From Antilocapra americana (lineage: Eukaryota > Chordata > Mammalia > Artiodactyla > Antilocapridae), in the NCBI GenBank assembly GCA_007570785.1, contig ML662465.1, positions 7,173,898-7,237,897 on the forward strand: a DNA stretch of 64,000 nt. Reading direction: 5' to 3'. Below, piece after piece: positions 1-11,165 of the stretch. The notes beneath the pieces are model-generated. The model was not told where the DNA came from, made no database searches, and saw nothing but the letters and a program-made list of their open reading frames with translations. The translations under genes and the position numbers were made by a program. Each line of letters opens with the position of its first letter. Positions within the stretch are counted from its first letter, which is position 1.

Positions 1-497
1 CATTTTTATGTCTTCTTTGGAGAAATGTCTGTTGAGTTCTTTGGCCCACTTTTTGATTGGGTCGTTTATTTTTCTAGAATGGAGCTGCAGGAGTTGCTTG
101 TATATTTTTGAGATTAATTGTTTGTCCGTTGCTTCATTGGCTATTATTTTCTCCCATTCTGAAGGCTGTCTTTTCACCTTGCTTATAGTTTCCTTTGTTG
201 TGCAGAAGCTTTTAATTTTAATTAGGTCCCATTTGTTTATTCGTGCTTTTATTTCCGATAAAAGAGGATCCTGCTTTGGTTTATGTCGGAGAGTGTTTTG
301 CCTATGTTATCCTCTAGGAGTTTTATAGTTTCTGGTCTTATGCTTAGATCTTTGATCCATTTTGAGTTTATTTTTGTGTATGATGTTAGAAAGTGTTCTA
401 GTTTCATTCTTTTACAAGTGGCTGTCCAGTTTTCCCAGCACCACTTGTTAAAGAGGTTGTCTTTTCTCCATTGTATATTCATATCATCTGTTTCAAA
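1..497 (-). mobile_element. L1 ORF2 fragment
   Basis: Minus strand reads as the C-terminal part of L1 ORF2 (for example [20 protein letters not shown] and [19 protein letters not shown], broken by stops). The piece runs off the left edge and joins an older L1 near 497. Confidence 0.85.
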
Positions 498-751
498 GTT
501 CATTTTGTCTGATTATGAGTATTGCAAACCCTGCGTTCTTGCTATTTCCATGAATATCTTTTTCCATCCCCTTACTTTAAATCTATGTGTGTCCTTTGTC
601 CTAAAGTGGGTCTCTTATGGGCAGCATATTGTAGTCTCTCAGTTTTTTGTTGTTTTTTTTTTAATCCAATCTGCCACTCTGTGTCTTTGGATTGGAACAT
701 TTAGTCCACTGACTTTTAAGGTAATTATTGATAGGTATTTGTTGTATTCAT

Positions 752-960
752 TGGGTTTCCCTTGTAGCTCAGTTGGTAAAGAGTCTGATTGCTATGCAGG
801 AGACCTGGGTTTGATCCCTGGGTCGGGAAGATCCCCAGGAGAAGCAAATGGCAACCCACCCCCGTATTCTTGCCTGGAGCATCCTGTGAACAGAGGAGTC
901 TGGCAGGCTACAGTCTATGGGGTCACAAGACTCGGACATGTCTGAGTGACTAAGCACACA
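752..960 (+). mobile_element. Bov-tA SINE
   Basis: Starts with the tRNA-derived head (TTCCCTTGTAGCTCAGTTGG) and B-box-like GGTTTGATCCC, and ends GAGTGACTAAGCAC. Approximate flanking repeats GTATTTGTTGTAT and GTATTTATTGTTA suggest a target-site duplication. Confidence 0.88.
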
Positions 961-1383
961 ACAACATGTATTTATTGTTATTTTAAGCCTTGTTTTCCCA
1001 TTGATTTTATATTTCTTCTTATATCTTTCTTTTTTGTTTTTCCTTTTATGCTTTGGTGATTTTCTTTTGGATTAGGCTTACATTCTATTCTTTTTGGTTT
1101 TTATGAATCTATTGTATGCTTTTGATTTGTGGTTAACAGTAACTTTTTCAAGTATATTAAACCTTTCCTACATCTACTTGCTTTAGACGGTAGTCACATA
1201 GGCTCAAAGATATTTTAGGGGGAAAAAATCTACATTTTCTTACTTTTTCCCCACATTTTATGATTTTGATATCCTCTTTTACATCTTCGTGTCCATCCTT
1301 TTGCTGTTCCTGTGGTTATTTTTGTTCATTATTGCTTCTATAGACATGTTTTTGATTTTTAAATCTATATACTGGCTTATTTC

Positions 1384-1597
1384 AGGGCTTCCCTGGTAAT
1401 TCAGATGGTAAAGAATCTGCCTGCAAAGCAGAGACCTGAGTTCAATCCTTAGGTTGGGAAGACCTCCTGGAGAAGGAAATGGTAACTCACTCCAGTATTC
1501 TTGCCTGGAGAATTCCATGGACTGAAGAGCCTGGCAGGCTATATCCATGGGGTTGCAAACAGTCAGATACAACTGAGCAACTAACACTTTCACTATG
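1384..1597 (+). mobile_element. Bov-tA SINE with 13-bp target-site duplication
   Basis: Full-length element flanked by exact TACTGGCTTATTT copies at 1370-1382 and 1598-1610, which confirms retrotransposition into the older L1. Confidence 0.93.
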
Positions 1598-3639
1598 TAC
1601 TGGCTTATTTAAGTGATTTGCTTTCCAATTATGATTTCCTCTTTCCTATAGATTCTTATTTCTTTTTTATTTAGAGAAGACTAAATAAAAACTAAACTTT
1701 CCTTCTTTAGGTTTGGGAAGCTTTCAGCCATAATTTCTCCAAATATATTTTCAATCCTGTTTTTCTTTTTCTTCTGTGGTTCCTATTATGTGTAGATTGG
1801 CACGCTATATACTATCCCATAAGTCTCTTGTAATATTTTAATACTTTTCAAAATTTGACTTTTTGCCTGCTGTTCCGATTGGGTGATTTCCATTATTGTA
1901 CCTTCCAGATCACTTATGCATTCTTCTGCATTATTCATTCTGCTATTCATCGCCTTTAGCTCAGCTTTCATCTTGGTGAATGAGTTCTCTAATTTTTCTT
2001 GTTTCCTTTTTATAGTTTCTATTTCTTTTTTATAGTAATCTGCATTTATATCAATAATTTTTCTTAATTCCTTCAGAATTTTTATTATCTCTTTTTTGAA
2101 CTCAATATCTATTAGACTAGAGAGGTCTATTGTTCTAAAGAGGTCTATTGTTCTCCCTTTCAGAGGAGTTTTCTTGATCTTTTAATTGGGAGTGGTTCCT
2201 CTGCCTCTTCATTTTACTTACACTTCTCTTGCTCAATGAGTTTAGGAGAAACAATTACCTACTGTGGTCTTAGAGGGCTACTTTTATGTAGGAGTCCCTC
2301 TGCATAACCTGTGTGGATTTAACCATTTTTGGTGTGAGAATTATTTTTTAGTGTAGCTGTCTGCCACCTCTTTCTTCAGTGTGTGCTGGCCATCCTCCTG
2401 ATGGAAAGTGTGACTGACTTGTGGTGACTAGAGCTTACACTGGATACTGATCAGGTTATCTTCTTTTACTCTGTGGTTGTCACTGCCCTGTCTAGGCTGG
2501 TTCTGTTCCCTAGTTGTCGGAGTAGAAGCCCCCAGATTCATTTCTGAGCTGTTTCTGCAGTATGAGGTATGCTGGATTAGGGCTCGCCCACTAGGATAGA
2601 ACCACTGAGTATTCTGCCAGGGCCATTCACTGGATGAGTATACTCTGTTGTGTCATACTGATGAGTATAGCCTCATTGTGTGGGCTCACAAAGTGCACTG
2701 CTTCTGGCACTGCCCTTGGCCCCATCTCAGCCTTGGCAATGCTGGCAATCAGCCTTGGTATCCCTGATGTGTTTTTTTCACAAGGCCATCAATGCAGATA
2801 CACTGAAGGCGGGATCTAAGACTGCACCAGTCATGTGCCTAGACCAGCTTGTGGGAGCTATGCAGCCAGCCCAGACTCGATCCTGATACCGCCCCCATAT
2901 GTATGTGCCCACAAATACACAGCTGCTAAGGCCAGACCCGTCCTATCCATAGGAGCACCCACTGTCCACTCAGATGTCCTACAGATGCTGAATTTACAAA
3001 CTGGTGATGGGCAGATATGCAAATCTGAGACTTGCACAGCTGTGGGGAGAGATTTCAGCCTTGCTTCCTAGGTCCCACTGCCCCTGTGGCTCAGCTGTGG
3101 TTTCAGCCTTGCCTCTGCAATGGGCAAACCGCTGAAGTCTATTCCTAGAGCCCGCCAAGGAGGTGGCTGGGGTGTGGCAGCCCAGACCCCATAAAGACCA
3201 GGGTCAGCACATGGAGAAAGAAGCTGCGTTGGCAACCCTACCCCTTCCTTCAAGTACCACTTAACAATGGCTTGTTGACCAGGCTTCTATAGTAGGCCCA
3301 GACTTCTTCCTCAAACACCCCTGGTTGCTGCCTTATCACACTCCAGTCCCTTTTGGCTGTCTCTGTGCAGACAGGCTCTCCCTGAGTCTGTCCTCTAAAT
3401 ACCAAGTTCAGCACCCAGCCCTTGCCTGCACCATGGACATGTGTCTCAAGCTGAAGAGTTCAGGGGCACTGCCCATCTGTTCAGGTCTCTCTCTGCTCTG
3501 CCCACCTACCACAAACTGGTTCTTGTGCTCTCCTCTGAGACTCTGATGCTCCCTTTCTGTCCCAGCTGATCTCCCCACGAGTGAGGGGGCTTCCCTTGGT
3601 ATGGGAATCTTTCCTGTGTTTCAGCCCCCTTTCAGGGGC

Positions 3640-3960
3640 ACAGGTCCTTCATTGCTGTACATGGGCTTTCTCTAGTTGTGGTGAGCAGGGGCTACTTTCT
3701 AGTTGCAATGTGTGGGCTTCCCTTGCTGCAGTGGCTCCTCTTATTGTGGAGCATGGGCTCAAGGGCACGTGGACTTCAGTAGTTGCATGCATGAACTCAG
3801 TAGTTGTGGCTTGCAGGCTCTAGGGTGTGTGGGCTCTGTAGTTGTAGCACATAGGCCTAGCTGCCCCACAGCATATGATATCTTCCCAAACCAGGCATCA
3901 AACCCATGTTGCCTGCATTGGCAGGCAAATTCTTAACCACTGGACCACCAGCGAAGTCCC
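3640..3960 (-). mobile_element. CHR-type SINE (cetacean-hippo-ruminant family)
   Basis: On the minus strand the tRNA-like head begins GGGACTTCGCTGGTGGTCCAG at 3960, followed by the long body rich in TAGTTGTGGC-type units. This family is confined to Cetartiodactyla and supports the lineage assignment. Confidence 0.85.
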
Positions 3961-4035
3961 ATAGATGTATTTTTAATGTGTCTGTGGCATGAAGTGAGCT
4001 CCATGTCCTTCTACTCCACGATCTTGATTGGAGCC

Positions 4036-5232
4036 CCTAGTAAGGTGTTTTTCTTAAGTTATAATCCTTCAGAATAGCAGTAAAAACTCAATGTGGAAGT
4101 TTTCCAAATAAAGACTTTTACATCTATCTTCTTATAGTCATTAGGCTATTTTGCTAAGGAGTTAGTTCAACTTAAAATAAAAGAATGTATCAGAAATCAT
4201 CAGGAGGAGGAAAGTTTCTCAGCTTCCTTTCTTTTAAGTTAGCAGTTTATAATGAGACATATATTAAGCTATGCCATCATGTACCTTCAACCCATCAGAT
4301 CTCTATTCCAGTCTTCAGCAATACTCTCTCATGATGGCCTCAGTATGACTGAAAGACAATGTGTCTTAAACTTTTTCACTGATGGGCCCATAATAGGAAA
4401 GGATAAGAAGTAGCAACCTGTTCTCTGTCCTCTACCTCCACAAACAGGGGTATACTTGAAAGGTAACCTAAATCAGCCCATCATAAGCACTAAAGTTCTT
4501 TGGAGAGTCATGGTTTATATTTTAAAAATTGATGGGAATTTCACATTAAGTTACATAAATATAACACTTTATTTTTTAAAGATGGTCACTTAGATGACAA
4601 AGTATATAGCATCTACCCTTCCTTCCCATCTCAAAACCCTTAAAATGAAAAAAAAAGTTTACTTTTAAAAACATATAACAGGATAAATGCATAAACACAC
4701 ATATAAAAGCATGAGACAAGACTGGAGGGATTCTTATCAAATTTCTGACAGTGTTTTTAACTGTGGGGGACAAAGAAGAGAAATCGGGTGCAGAGTAAGG
4801 AGAGTATAAGGACATAAGAATTTTATATTTTCTATAATTCTACATTGTTTTAATTTTCTCTCTAAACACAATCCTATATCACATTTAAGTAATATATTTT
4901 ACAAAATTTAACATCAGTGACCTCAAGTAAAGTTTATGCATCCAGGAAAAAACTACCAAATTCATGGTGAGGCTTTGTGTCCTTTTGACATACTCAGGAA
5001 CTTACCCTAATTTAAGAAGTACAATCAGAGACAAAGGAGATTTTGAATTATATAACTTGTCATCTAATTCTAAACAGTATATTTTTTTAGGTGTTTTTGA
5101 TATTTTTTGACAAAGTTCATAACAATATATTTGAGATTAATGTACAAGTTATAAGGGTCACAGAAACATGCCTTCTCTACAACAAATTAATAATTATTCT
5201 ACAAAAATATTTTAAACATCACAATTTCTAAC
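4036..5232. other. ABCA-gene intron sequence, no feature recognised
   Basis: AT-rich sequence left of the second ABCA coding exon. I scanned the minus strand for the next ABCA exon and saw none; there is no clear repeat family either. Confidence 0.5.
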
Positions 5233-5488
5233 CTGTAAGGTTGGCGTTTAAATCGTCTTTCACTTTCTCAGTAATACTTTTTGCCACATCACTTCCAGAA
5301 GGCACATAAACCAATTCATATTTCTTTTTCTTGTCAGTGAGGAAAGTGGGAAGTTCATTCAAGGAAAGAGACTGGAAAAAAGTAGCTTTTGTAAATTCCC
5401 TTTTGGAAGCTTTGCGTAGAAGTAAAATCAATGTACAGAACAGCATTGTCAAGGAAATTTCCACAATTAAAGAACCCATCTTCCGCTT
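5233..5488 (-). CDS. ABCA14: ABCA14-like transporter, second coding exon
   Basis: Continues in phase 0 from the exon at 5830 with KRKMGSLIVEISLTMLFCTL, a clear first transmembrane helix, and then an extracellular-loop start. The family-typical pieces ELPTFLTD and YVPSGSDVAKSITEKV match the ELP...YIPS.SDAA..VTE pattern of ABCA3-like proteins. Acceptor TTGTAG at 5491-5489, donor ACAG|GTTAG at 5232, 256 bp, leaving phase 1. No third exon was found between here and the left edge, which is mostly L1, so the ATPase domains are off-window. The two exons are intact. Confidence 0.78.
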
Positions 5489-5829
5489 CTACAAGAGAAA
5501 CAAAATTATACTAATTAGAGTATTATATGTGCGTACGTGTGTATGCACTCATGTACATACATGTATACAATACATATATATATATTATTCAACTTCGTTC
5601 TACAAAATGAATGGTTCTCTGGATTGTCTTTTTCACCCTTTTCTCATTTCACTATTGATTTTATTGGTTTACCCTATTGATAATCTTCAGATTTAGAAAT
5701 CTACCTTAAGTCATGATACGAAAGGGGAAAAATACCCATAAACTGAAATGAAATGAAGGAATTATTAAAATTTTTTCTTTTCAAATTCATTTGTCTTTAC
5801 AATCATTTCTCAAAGATACTTCCACTTAC

Positions 5830-5916
5830 CTTTAATATGAAATTTTTCCAGAGGAGGATGGCAAACTGGTTAAGCCGCAAGGTATCCATTTTACCACAAA
5901 GAATGAAAGTTCAACA
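5830..5916 (-). CDS. ABCA14: ABCA14-like transporter, first coding exon (CDS 5830-5889)
   Basis: On the minus strand an ATG at 5889-5887 opens MDTLRLNQFAILLWKNFILK, the typical ABCA-subfamily cytoplasmic start before the first membrane span (compare the LLWKN core of ABCA3-type proteins). The donor is AAAG|GTAAG at 5829. Upstream of the ATG a pyrimidine-rich acceptor ends at 5917, so the exon probably spans 5830-5916 and an untranslated exon lies further right. The gene name rests on position: mouse Abca14 lies next to and divergent from Crym; Abca15 or Abca16 are alternatives. These proteins are poorly characterised and often testis-expressed; lipid transport is inferred from the family. Confidence 0.75.
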
Positions 5917-6179
5917 CTAAAAAAGAAGAAATTTTTAACATTTAGATTATCTGCCAAACTGTTTAGTCAAGTAAAATGATTACTTCACTGTTTTACTCTT
6001 TTCATCAATTTTGAAAGATAAGCTTTTAAAAAGTTGAAATAAATAATTGTTTGTTCTTGTTTTATATTAATTCATTAAATTCACACCTAATGATCTTCTA
6101 ATATGTATGAAAATACTGGACAATAGGGATGCAAAGATCAGTAAGTTACAACTCCATGTTCACAAAGAAAAATGTAAAC

Positions 6180-6478
6180 TATAAATGCAGAATATTAGTT
6201 ATTAAAAGGAGGGGGGAATGAACTGAAAGAGTAGCATTGCTATACATATACTATTACATATAAAATAGCTAGCTAGTGGGAAGCTGGTGTGTAGCACAAG
6301 GAGCTCAGCTTGGTGCTCTGCAATGACCTAGAGGGGTGGGATGGAGGGTGGGTTTGGAGGAAGGTTCAAAACGGAGGGGATACACACACACACATATACA
6401 TATAGCTGATTCACTTTGTTGTATAGCAGAAACTAACACTACATTGTAAATCAATAACATTCCAATTTAAAAAACCAA
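6180..6478 (+). mobile_element. L1 3' end (5'-truncated)
   Basis: Contains the artiodactyl L1 3' UTR signature: GGGTGGGATGGAGGGTGGG, a short ACACACAC run, GCTGATTCACTTTGTTGTA, and an A-rich end after CATTCCAATTT. Confidence 0.8.
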
Positions 6479-6789
6479 AATATCAATTATTATTTGATAG
6501 ATTCTGAGAGAAATTCTCACAAAATATAATGTTGAATATTTACTGCTTATTTAACACATTCTTTGTGCCTTATTCTATACCAAGCATTAGGTGTATTTAA
6601 AACAGTCATGATTTCTTCCTCATGGTGTGGATAGTAGGGCATAGCAACTAAAAATCTGAGGTTGGAAGTTAGACTTCTTGAGTTGAAATCCTAGCTTTGA
6701 TCAAAATTATTAACCTATGTCTGCTTATCACAAATAAAAATCAGAAAAATTATAGTACTTATAAGGTTTTTCCCTTGGTGTCATTTGCT

Positions 6790-7060
6790 GCCATAGCAAG
6801 GGTAACTAAAAGGCTATGAACTTTTAATTATCATAAAATATACGTAATATAAAATTTACCAGTTTTAGGTGTACACTTCAATGGCAGCCATCACATTCAC
6901 ACTGTTGTAGAACCATCATAACCTAGTATTTCATAATCTCTAGCCCTCCCTATAAGTGGAAACCCTTACCTGTGATAGTGACCTCTGTGACTGACTTACT
7001 TCACTCAGCGTAAAATGTCTTCAAAGCGCATCCATATTGCAGTATGTCGGAATCTCCTTC
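6790..7060 (-). mobile_element. Old L1M 3' UTR fragment
   Basis: Resembles the ancient mammalian L1 3' end (AAAATTTACCAGTTTTAGGTG, CATCACATTCACACTGTTGTA) in reverse orientation. The same family occurs at 50655-50960. Confidence 0.6.
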
Positions 7061-7544
7061 CTACGCAGTAATTTTAACAGCCTCATTGGCCTATCAAAGG
7101 TAGAACTGACTTCAGGAAAAATCAAAGACGTACTGTTTGTTACATTGATATTAAGAGGTGTTCTAAGTTCCCTCACTTTGAGTGAACCAGAAAGAGTAGC
7201 CAGGGGAGTTAAAGGCCAAAACCAGAATTGGTACTTCTGAACTTTCAGTGGCAGGCAAACAAGGAAGTGGGTGGTTTCTGGCCAGAAGACAAAAAATAAG
7301 AATCTCTCAGAGAAACTGAAAGTATTATGGAGACAGAGGAATAGGAGGAGCTCAGACTTGATCAGAGCTTAAGTGATTCTGATCCTAGTTACTGTGCCAA
7401 TCACGTTGATTACGGAACCATAAGACTCTGCCCGGGTCCCAGAAGGATCCAAAGAGAACAAGAGAATCTTTTAAAACTTCTCTGACATTGCCACCACAGG
7501 CCACAGAAGTAGTTTGGAATTTGTCGCTTAAACCTAACCAAGAA

Positions 7545-7700
7545 GGGTTGCCAGATAAAAGAGAGGATGCCCAGTTAAATCTGACTTTCAGATAAATAAC
7601 ACTTTTTTGTTTGGGATATACTTATACTAAAACATGATTCATACTTTATCTAAAATTCAAATTTAATTGAGTATTCTGTATTTTACTTGTTAAATCTGCC
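7545..7700. repeat. Ancient interspersed repeat, family uncertain
   Basis: Holds the common mammalian motifs GGTTGCCAGATAAAA and CCCAGTTAAATCTGACTTTCAG. I recognise the repeat but cannot name it with confidence. Confidence 0.5.
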
Positions 7701-7779
7701 AACTCTAAAACCAGCTCAATTGCTTACTAAATGGAAGTACTGAGATTTTCCATGGAACTTTAAAAAGGACCTGGATTCT

Positions 7780-9300
7780 CATAGTTTAATACACAAAATA
7801 TCCAGAATACAATCCAAAATTATACAGTTCACAATGAAATACAAAATCTTATTTTGCATGTGAAAAGATAATAAATGGATATCAATGATGACATGGCACA
7901 GACGTTTCAATTATCTGAAAAAGACTTTAAAGCAGCTACTATTAAAATATTCAAGAGAGAAATTGCAGACTTGAAACAACATTTAAAATATAAAGCATCA
8001 GGAAACAAATGAAAGATATAAAGAAAAATCAAAGACAAATTTTAGAACCCAAAGTAATCAAAATAAAACATTCACTGGCTAAACTCAATGGCAGAATGAA
8101 GATGACAGAAGAAAGAATCAGTGAACTTGAAGATAGATCCCTAGAAATTATCCAGTATGAAGAAAATGGGGGGGGGTTTAGAAAAAATTAATAGAGCCTC
8201 AGATGTATGTGAAATAACAAAAATAAAGCCTTGCATATTACTCATCAGAATCTCAGAAGATGAAAAAGTGTGATGTTAAAAAAACATTTAAAGACATAAT
8301 GGTTGAAAAGTTCCAAACATGGCAAAAGATACAAACTGACATAACAAGAAGCTGAGTAAACCTTAAACAAGATAAACCCAAGAAATTTATGTCTAGATAC
8401 ATCATAATCAAATGGTTAAAACTAAAACAAAAACTCTTTTAAAAAAGACAGAGGAAAACAACACATTATATATAAGGGGACATAAATTTGAAAAACAGCA
8501 GATTGCCATCAGAAACTGGGGGAGCCAGTAGGAAAAAACTAACATTTTTAAAGTTCTGAAGAAAAAAAGCTTTTAACCTGGAACTGGATACTCAGCAAAA
8601 AAATCCTTCAGAAACACAAGTTTGAAATAGACATTCACAGAAGTAGGAAAACTGAAAGATTCCACTGATAGCTGGTCTAATCTACAAGAATTATTATAGG
8701 AAGCTCTCAGAGAGAAGAGAAATGATAACAAGGAAACTTGGAACATAAGAAATTTAAAAAAAAAAGCAACAGAAATGGTAAGCATCTGGACAAGTAAAAA
8801 ATATTATTCTTGACTTCTTGCATTCTTTAGAAGGATGTAATATAGGCTAATGAAGTTTACAATAAATTAAAATGTAATACGAGAAAAATATAGTATAAGG
8901 GGGAAAAGAGTAAAAGGACCTATGTGTTGTGCTGTGCTCAGTTGCTAAGTTGTATTAGACTCTTTGCAACCCCATGAACCATAGCCTGCCAGGCTCCTCT
9001 ATCAATGGGATTTTCCAGGCAGTAATAATAGAATGGGACCTAAATGATAATTAGATTTCTGTATTTCAATTGAAGCGCTAAAATGTTAGTTCTAAATAGA
9101 TTATGGGTTAAGATTATATTTTGTAATTCCTAGTGTAACAATTTAAAAATGTGTAAAATCACAATGGGCAGATTGCAACTGAAAGGAAACTAGGTAGTAA
9201 ATTAATTCCATGTGAAGAAATAAAGAACACCAGTAAAAGTTAAAATTTAAATATAAAGCAGTATTAATGGTCTACAACTCATTTTTCCTGTATGATTTAA
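7780..9300 (+). mobile_element. HAL1/L1M-type ORF1 region
   Basis: The plus strand carries decayed ORF1 coding sequence: KMTEERISELEDRSLEIIQYE (8095-8160) is the conserved coiled coil of old L1/HAL1 ORF1, followed by homologous downstream sequence to about 8790. Interrupted by a Bov-tA fragment at 8931. Confidence 0.75.
8931..9022 (-). mobile_element. Bov-tA fragment
   Basis: About 90 bp of the Bov-tA body only (CTCAGTTGCTAAGTTGTATT ... CAGGCTCCTCTATC ... GATTTTCCAGGCA). The tRNA head is missing. Confidence 0.8.
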
Positions 9301-9519
9301 GAAAACTACATTAAAAATTATAAAAATTCATGTTGACTTCACAAACAATGCAAAGAAATGCAAGTCTTGAAAATAAATTTAAGAGAAAGAGAGGTAAGTA
9401 TGAGCAAATTTTTGTATACTCTTGAAATTGTTGGTATTAATTGAAACTAGATTATTCTAGATCAAGACATTGGTTATAATTCACAAGACAACTACTAAGA
9501 AAATTACATATACATATTA

Positions 9520-9560
9520 TATATAAAAATATATATAAAATTATATATATATATATATAT
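9520..9560. repeat. (AT)n microsatellite
   Basis: Alternating TATATA tract directly before the BovB copy; the LINE may have inserted at its edge. Confidence 0.85.
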
Positions 9561-11165
9561 ACCAAGAACACACAGAAGAACTGTACAAAAAAGATCTTCA
9601 AGACCCAGATAATCACGATTGTGTGATCACTCACCTAGAGCCAGACATCTTGGAATGTGAAGTCAAGTGGGCCTTAGAAAGCATCACTACAAACAAAGCT
9701 AGTGGAGGTGATGGAATTCCAGTTGAGCTATTTCAAATCCTGAAAGGTGATGCTGTGAAAGTGCTGCACTCAATATGCCAGTAAATTTGGAAAACCCAGC
9801 AATGGCCATGGGACTGGAAAAGGTCAGTTTTCATTCCAATCCCAAAGAGAGGCAATGCAAGAGAATGCTCAAACTACCACACAACTGCACTCATCTCACA
9901 TGCTAGTAAAGTGATGCTCAAAATTCTCCAACCCAGGCTTCAGCAATATGTGAACCATGACTTTCAGATGTTCAAGTTGGCTTTAGAAAAGGCAGAGGAA
10001 CCAGAGGTCAAATTGCCAACATCCGCTGGATTATCAAAAAAGCAAGAGAGTTCCAGAAAAACATCTACTTCTGCTTTATTGACTATACCAAAGCCTTTGA
10101 CTGTGTGGATCACAATAAACTGTGGAAAACTCTGAAACAGATGGGAATACCAGACCATCTGACCTGTCTCTTGAGGAACCTGTATGCAGGTCAGGAAGCA
10201 ACAGTTAGAACTGGACATGAAACAACAGACTGGTTCCAAATAGGAAAAGGAGTATGTCAAGGCTGTATATTGTCACCCTGCTTATTTAACTTATATGCAG
10301 AGTACATCATGAGAAATGCTGGGCTGGAAGAAGCACAAGCTGGAATGAAGACTGCCGGGAGAAGTATCAATAACCTCAGATATGCAGATGACACCACCCT
10401 TATAGCAGAAAGTGAAGAGGAACTAAAAAGCCTCTTGCTGAAAGTGAAAGAGGAGAGTGAAAAAGTTGGCTTAAGGCTCAACATTCAGAAAACTAAGATC
10501 ATGGCATCTGGTTCCATCACTTCATGGGAAATAGATGGGGAAACAGTGGAAAAAGTGTCAGACTTTATTTTGGGGGGCTCCAACATCACTTCAGATGGTG
10601 ATTTCAGCCATGAAATCAAAAGACGCCTACTCCTTGGAAAGAAAGTTATGGCCAACCTGGATAGCATATTGAAAAGCAGAGACATTACTTTGCCAACAAA
10701 GGTCTATCTAGTCAAGGCTATGGTTTTCCCAGTAGTTATGTATGGATGTGAGAGTTGGACAGTGAAAAAGGTTGAGCGCCAAAGAATTGATGCTTTTGAA
10801 CTGTGGTGTTGGAGAAGACTCTTGAGAGTCCCTTGGACTGCAAGGAGATCCAACCAGTCCATCCTAAAGGAGATCAGTCCTGAGTGTTCATTGGAAGGAC
10901 TGATGTTGAAGCTGAAACTCCAATACTTTGGCCACCTCATGTGAAGAGTTGACTCACTGGAAAAGACCCTAATGCTGGGAAGGACTGGGGGCAGGAGGAG
11001 AAGGGCACGACAGAGGATGAGATGGCTGGATGGCATCACCGACTCGATGGACATGGGTTAGGGTGGACTCTGGGAGTTGGTGATGGACAGGGAGGGCTGG
11101 CATGCTGCAATTCATGGGGTCACAAAGAGTCAGACACGACTGAGTGACTGAACCGAACTGAAAAT
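9560..11165 (+). mobile_element. BovB (RTE) LINE, 5'-truncated, copy 1
   Basis: Carries most of the RTE reverse transcriptase on the plus strand. The open part from 10105 to 10944 has GVCQGCILSPCLFNLYAEY and the catalytic LRYADDT at about 10375-10395, then the C-terminal SWTVKKVERQRIDAFELWCW. A frameshift near 9965 separates the upstream part (frame at 9911), and a TGA at 10942 ends the frame after FGHLM. The 3' end is GACTGAACCGAACTGA near 11160. BovB entered ruminants by horizontal transfer (established). The copy is dead. Confidence 0.95.

Larger units (their letters stand above)
498..4035 (-). mobile_element. Old L1 (L1M type), ORF2 start through 5' UTR, with SINE insertions
   Basis: Reading the minus strand from 4035 down: a GC-richer 5' UTR (about 2230-4035), ORF1 coiled-coil remnants (MKAELKAMNSRMNNAEECISD near 1971), inter-ORF sequence, then the beginning of ORF2 (about 500-750). 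Bov-tA copies at 752-960 and 1384-1596 and a CHR SINE at 3640-3960 are inserted. All frames are broken. Confidence 0.75.

Noticed and set aside
10105..10944. 279-aa reverse transcriptase as a host gene
   Set aside because: It is the BovB RTE polymerase, truncated and frameshifted upstream, with homologous broken copies at 14926 and 33574.
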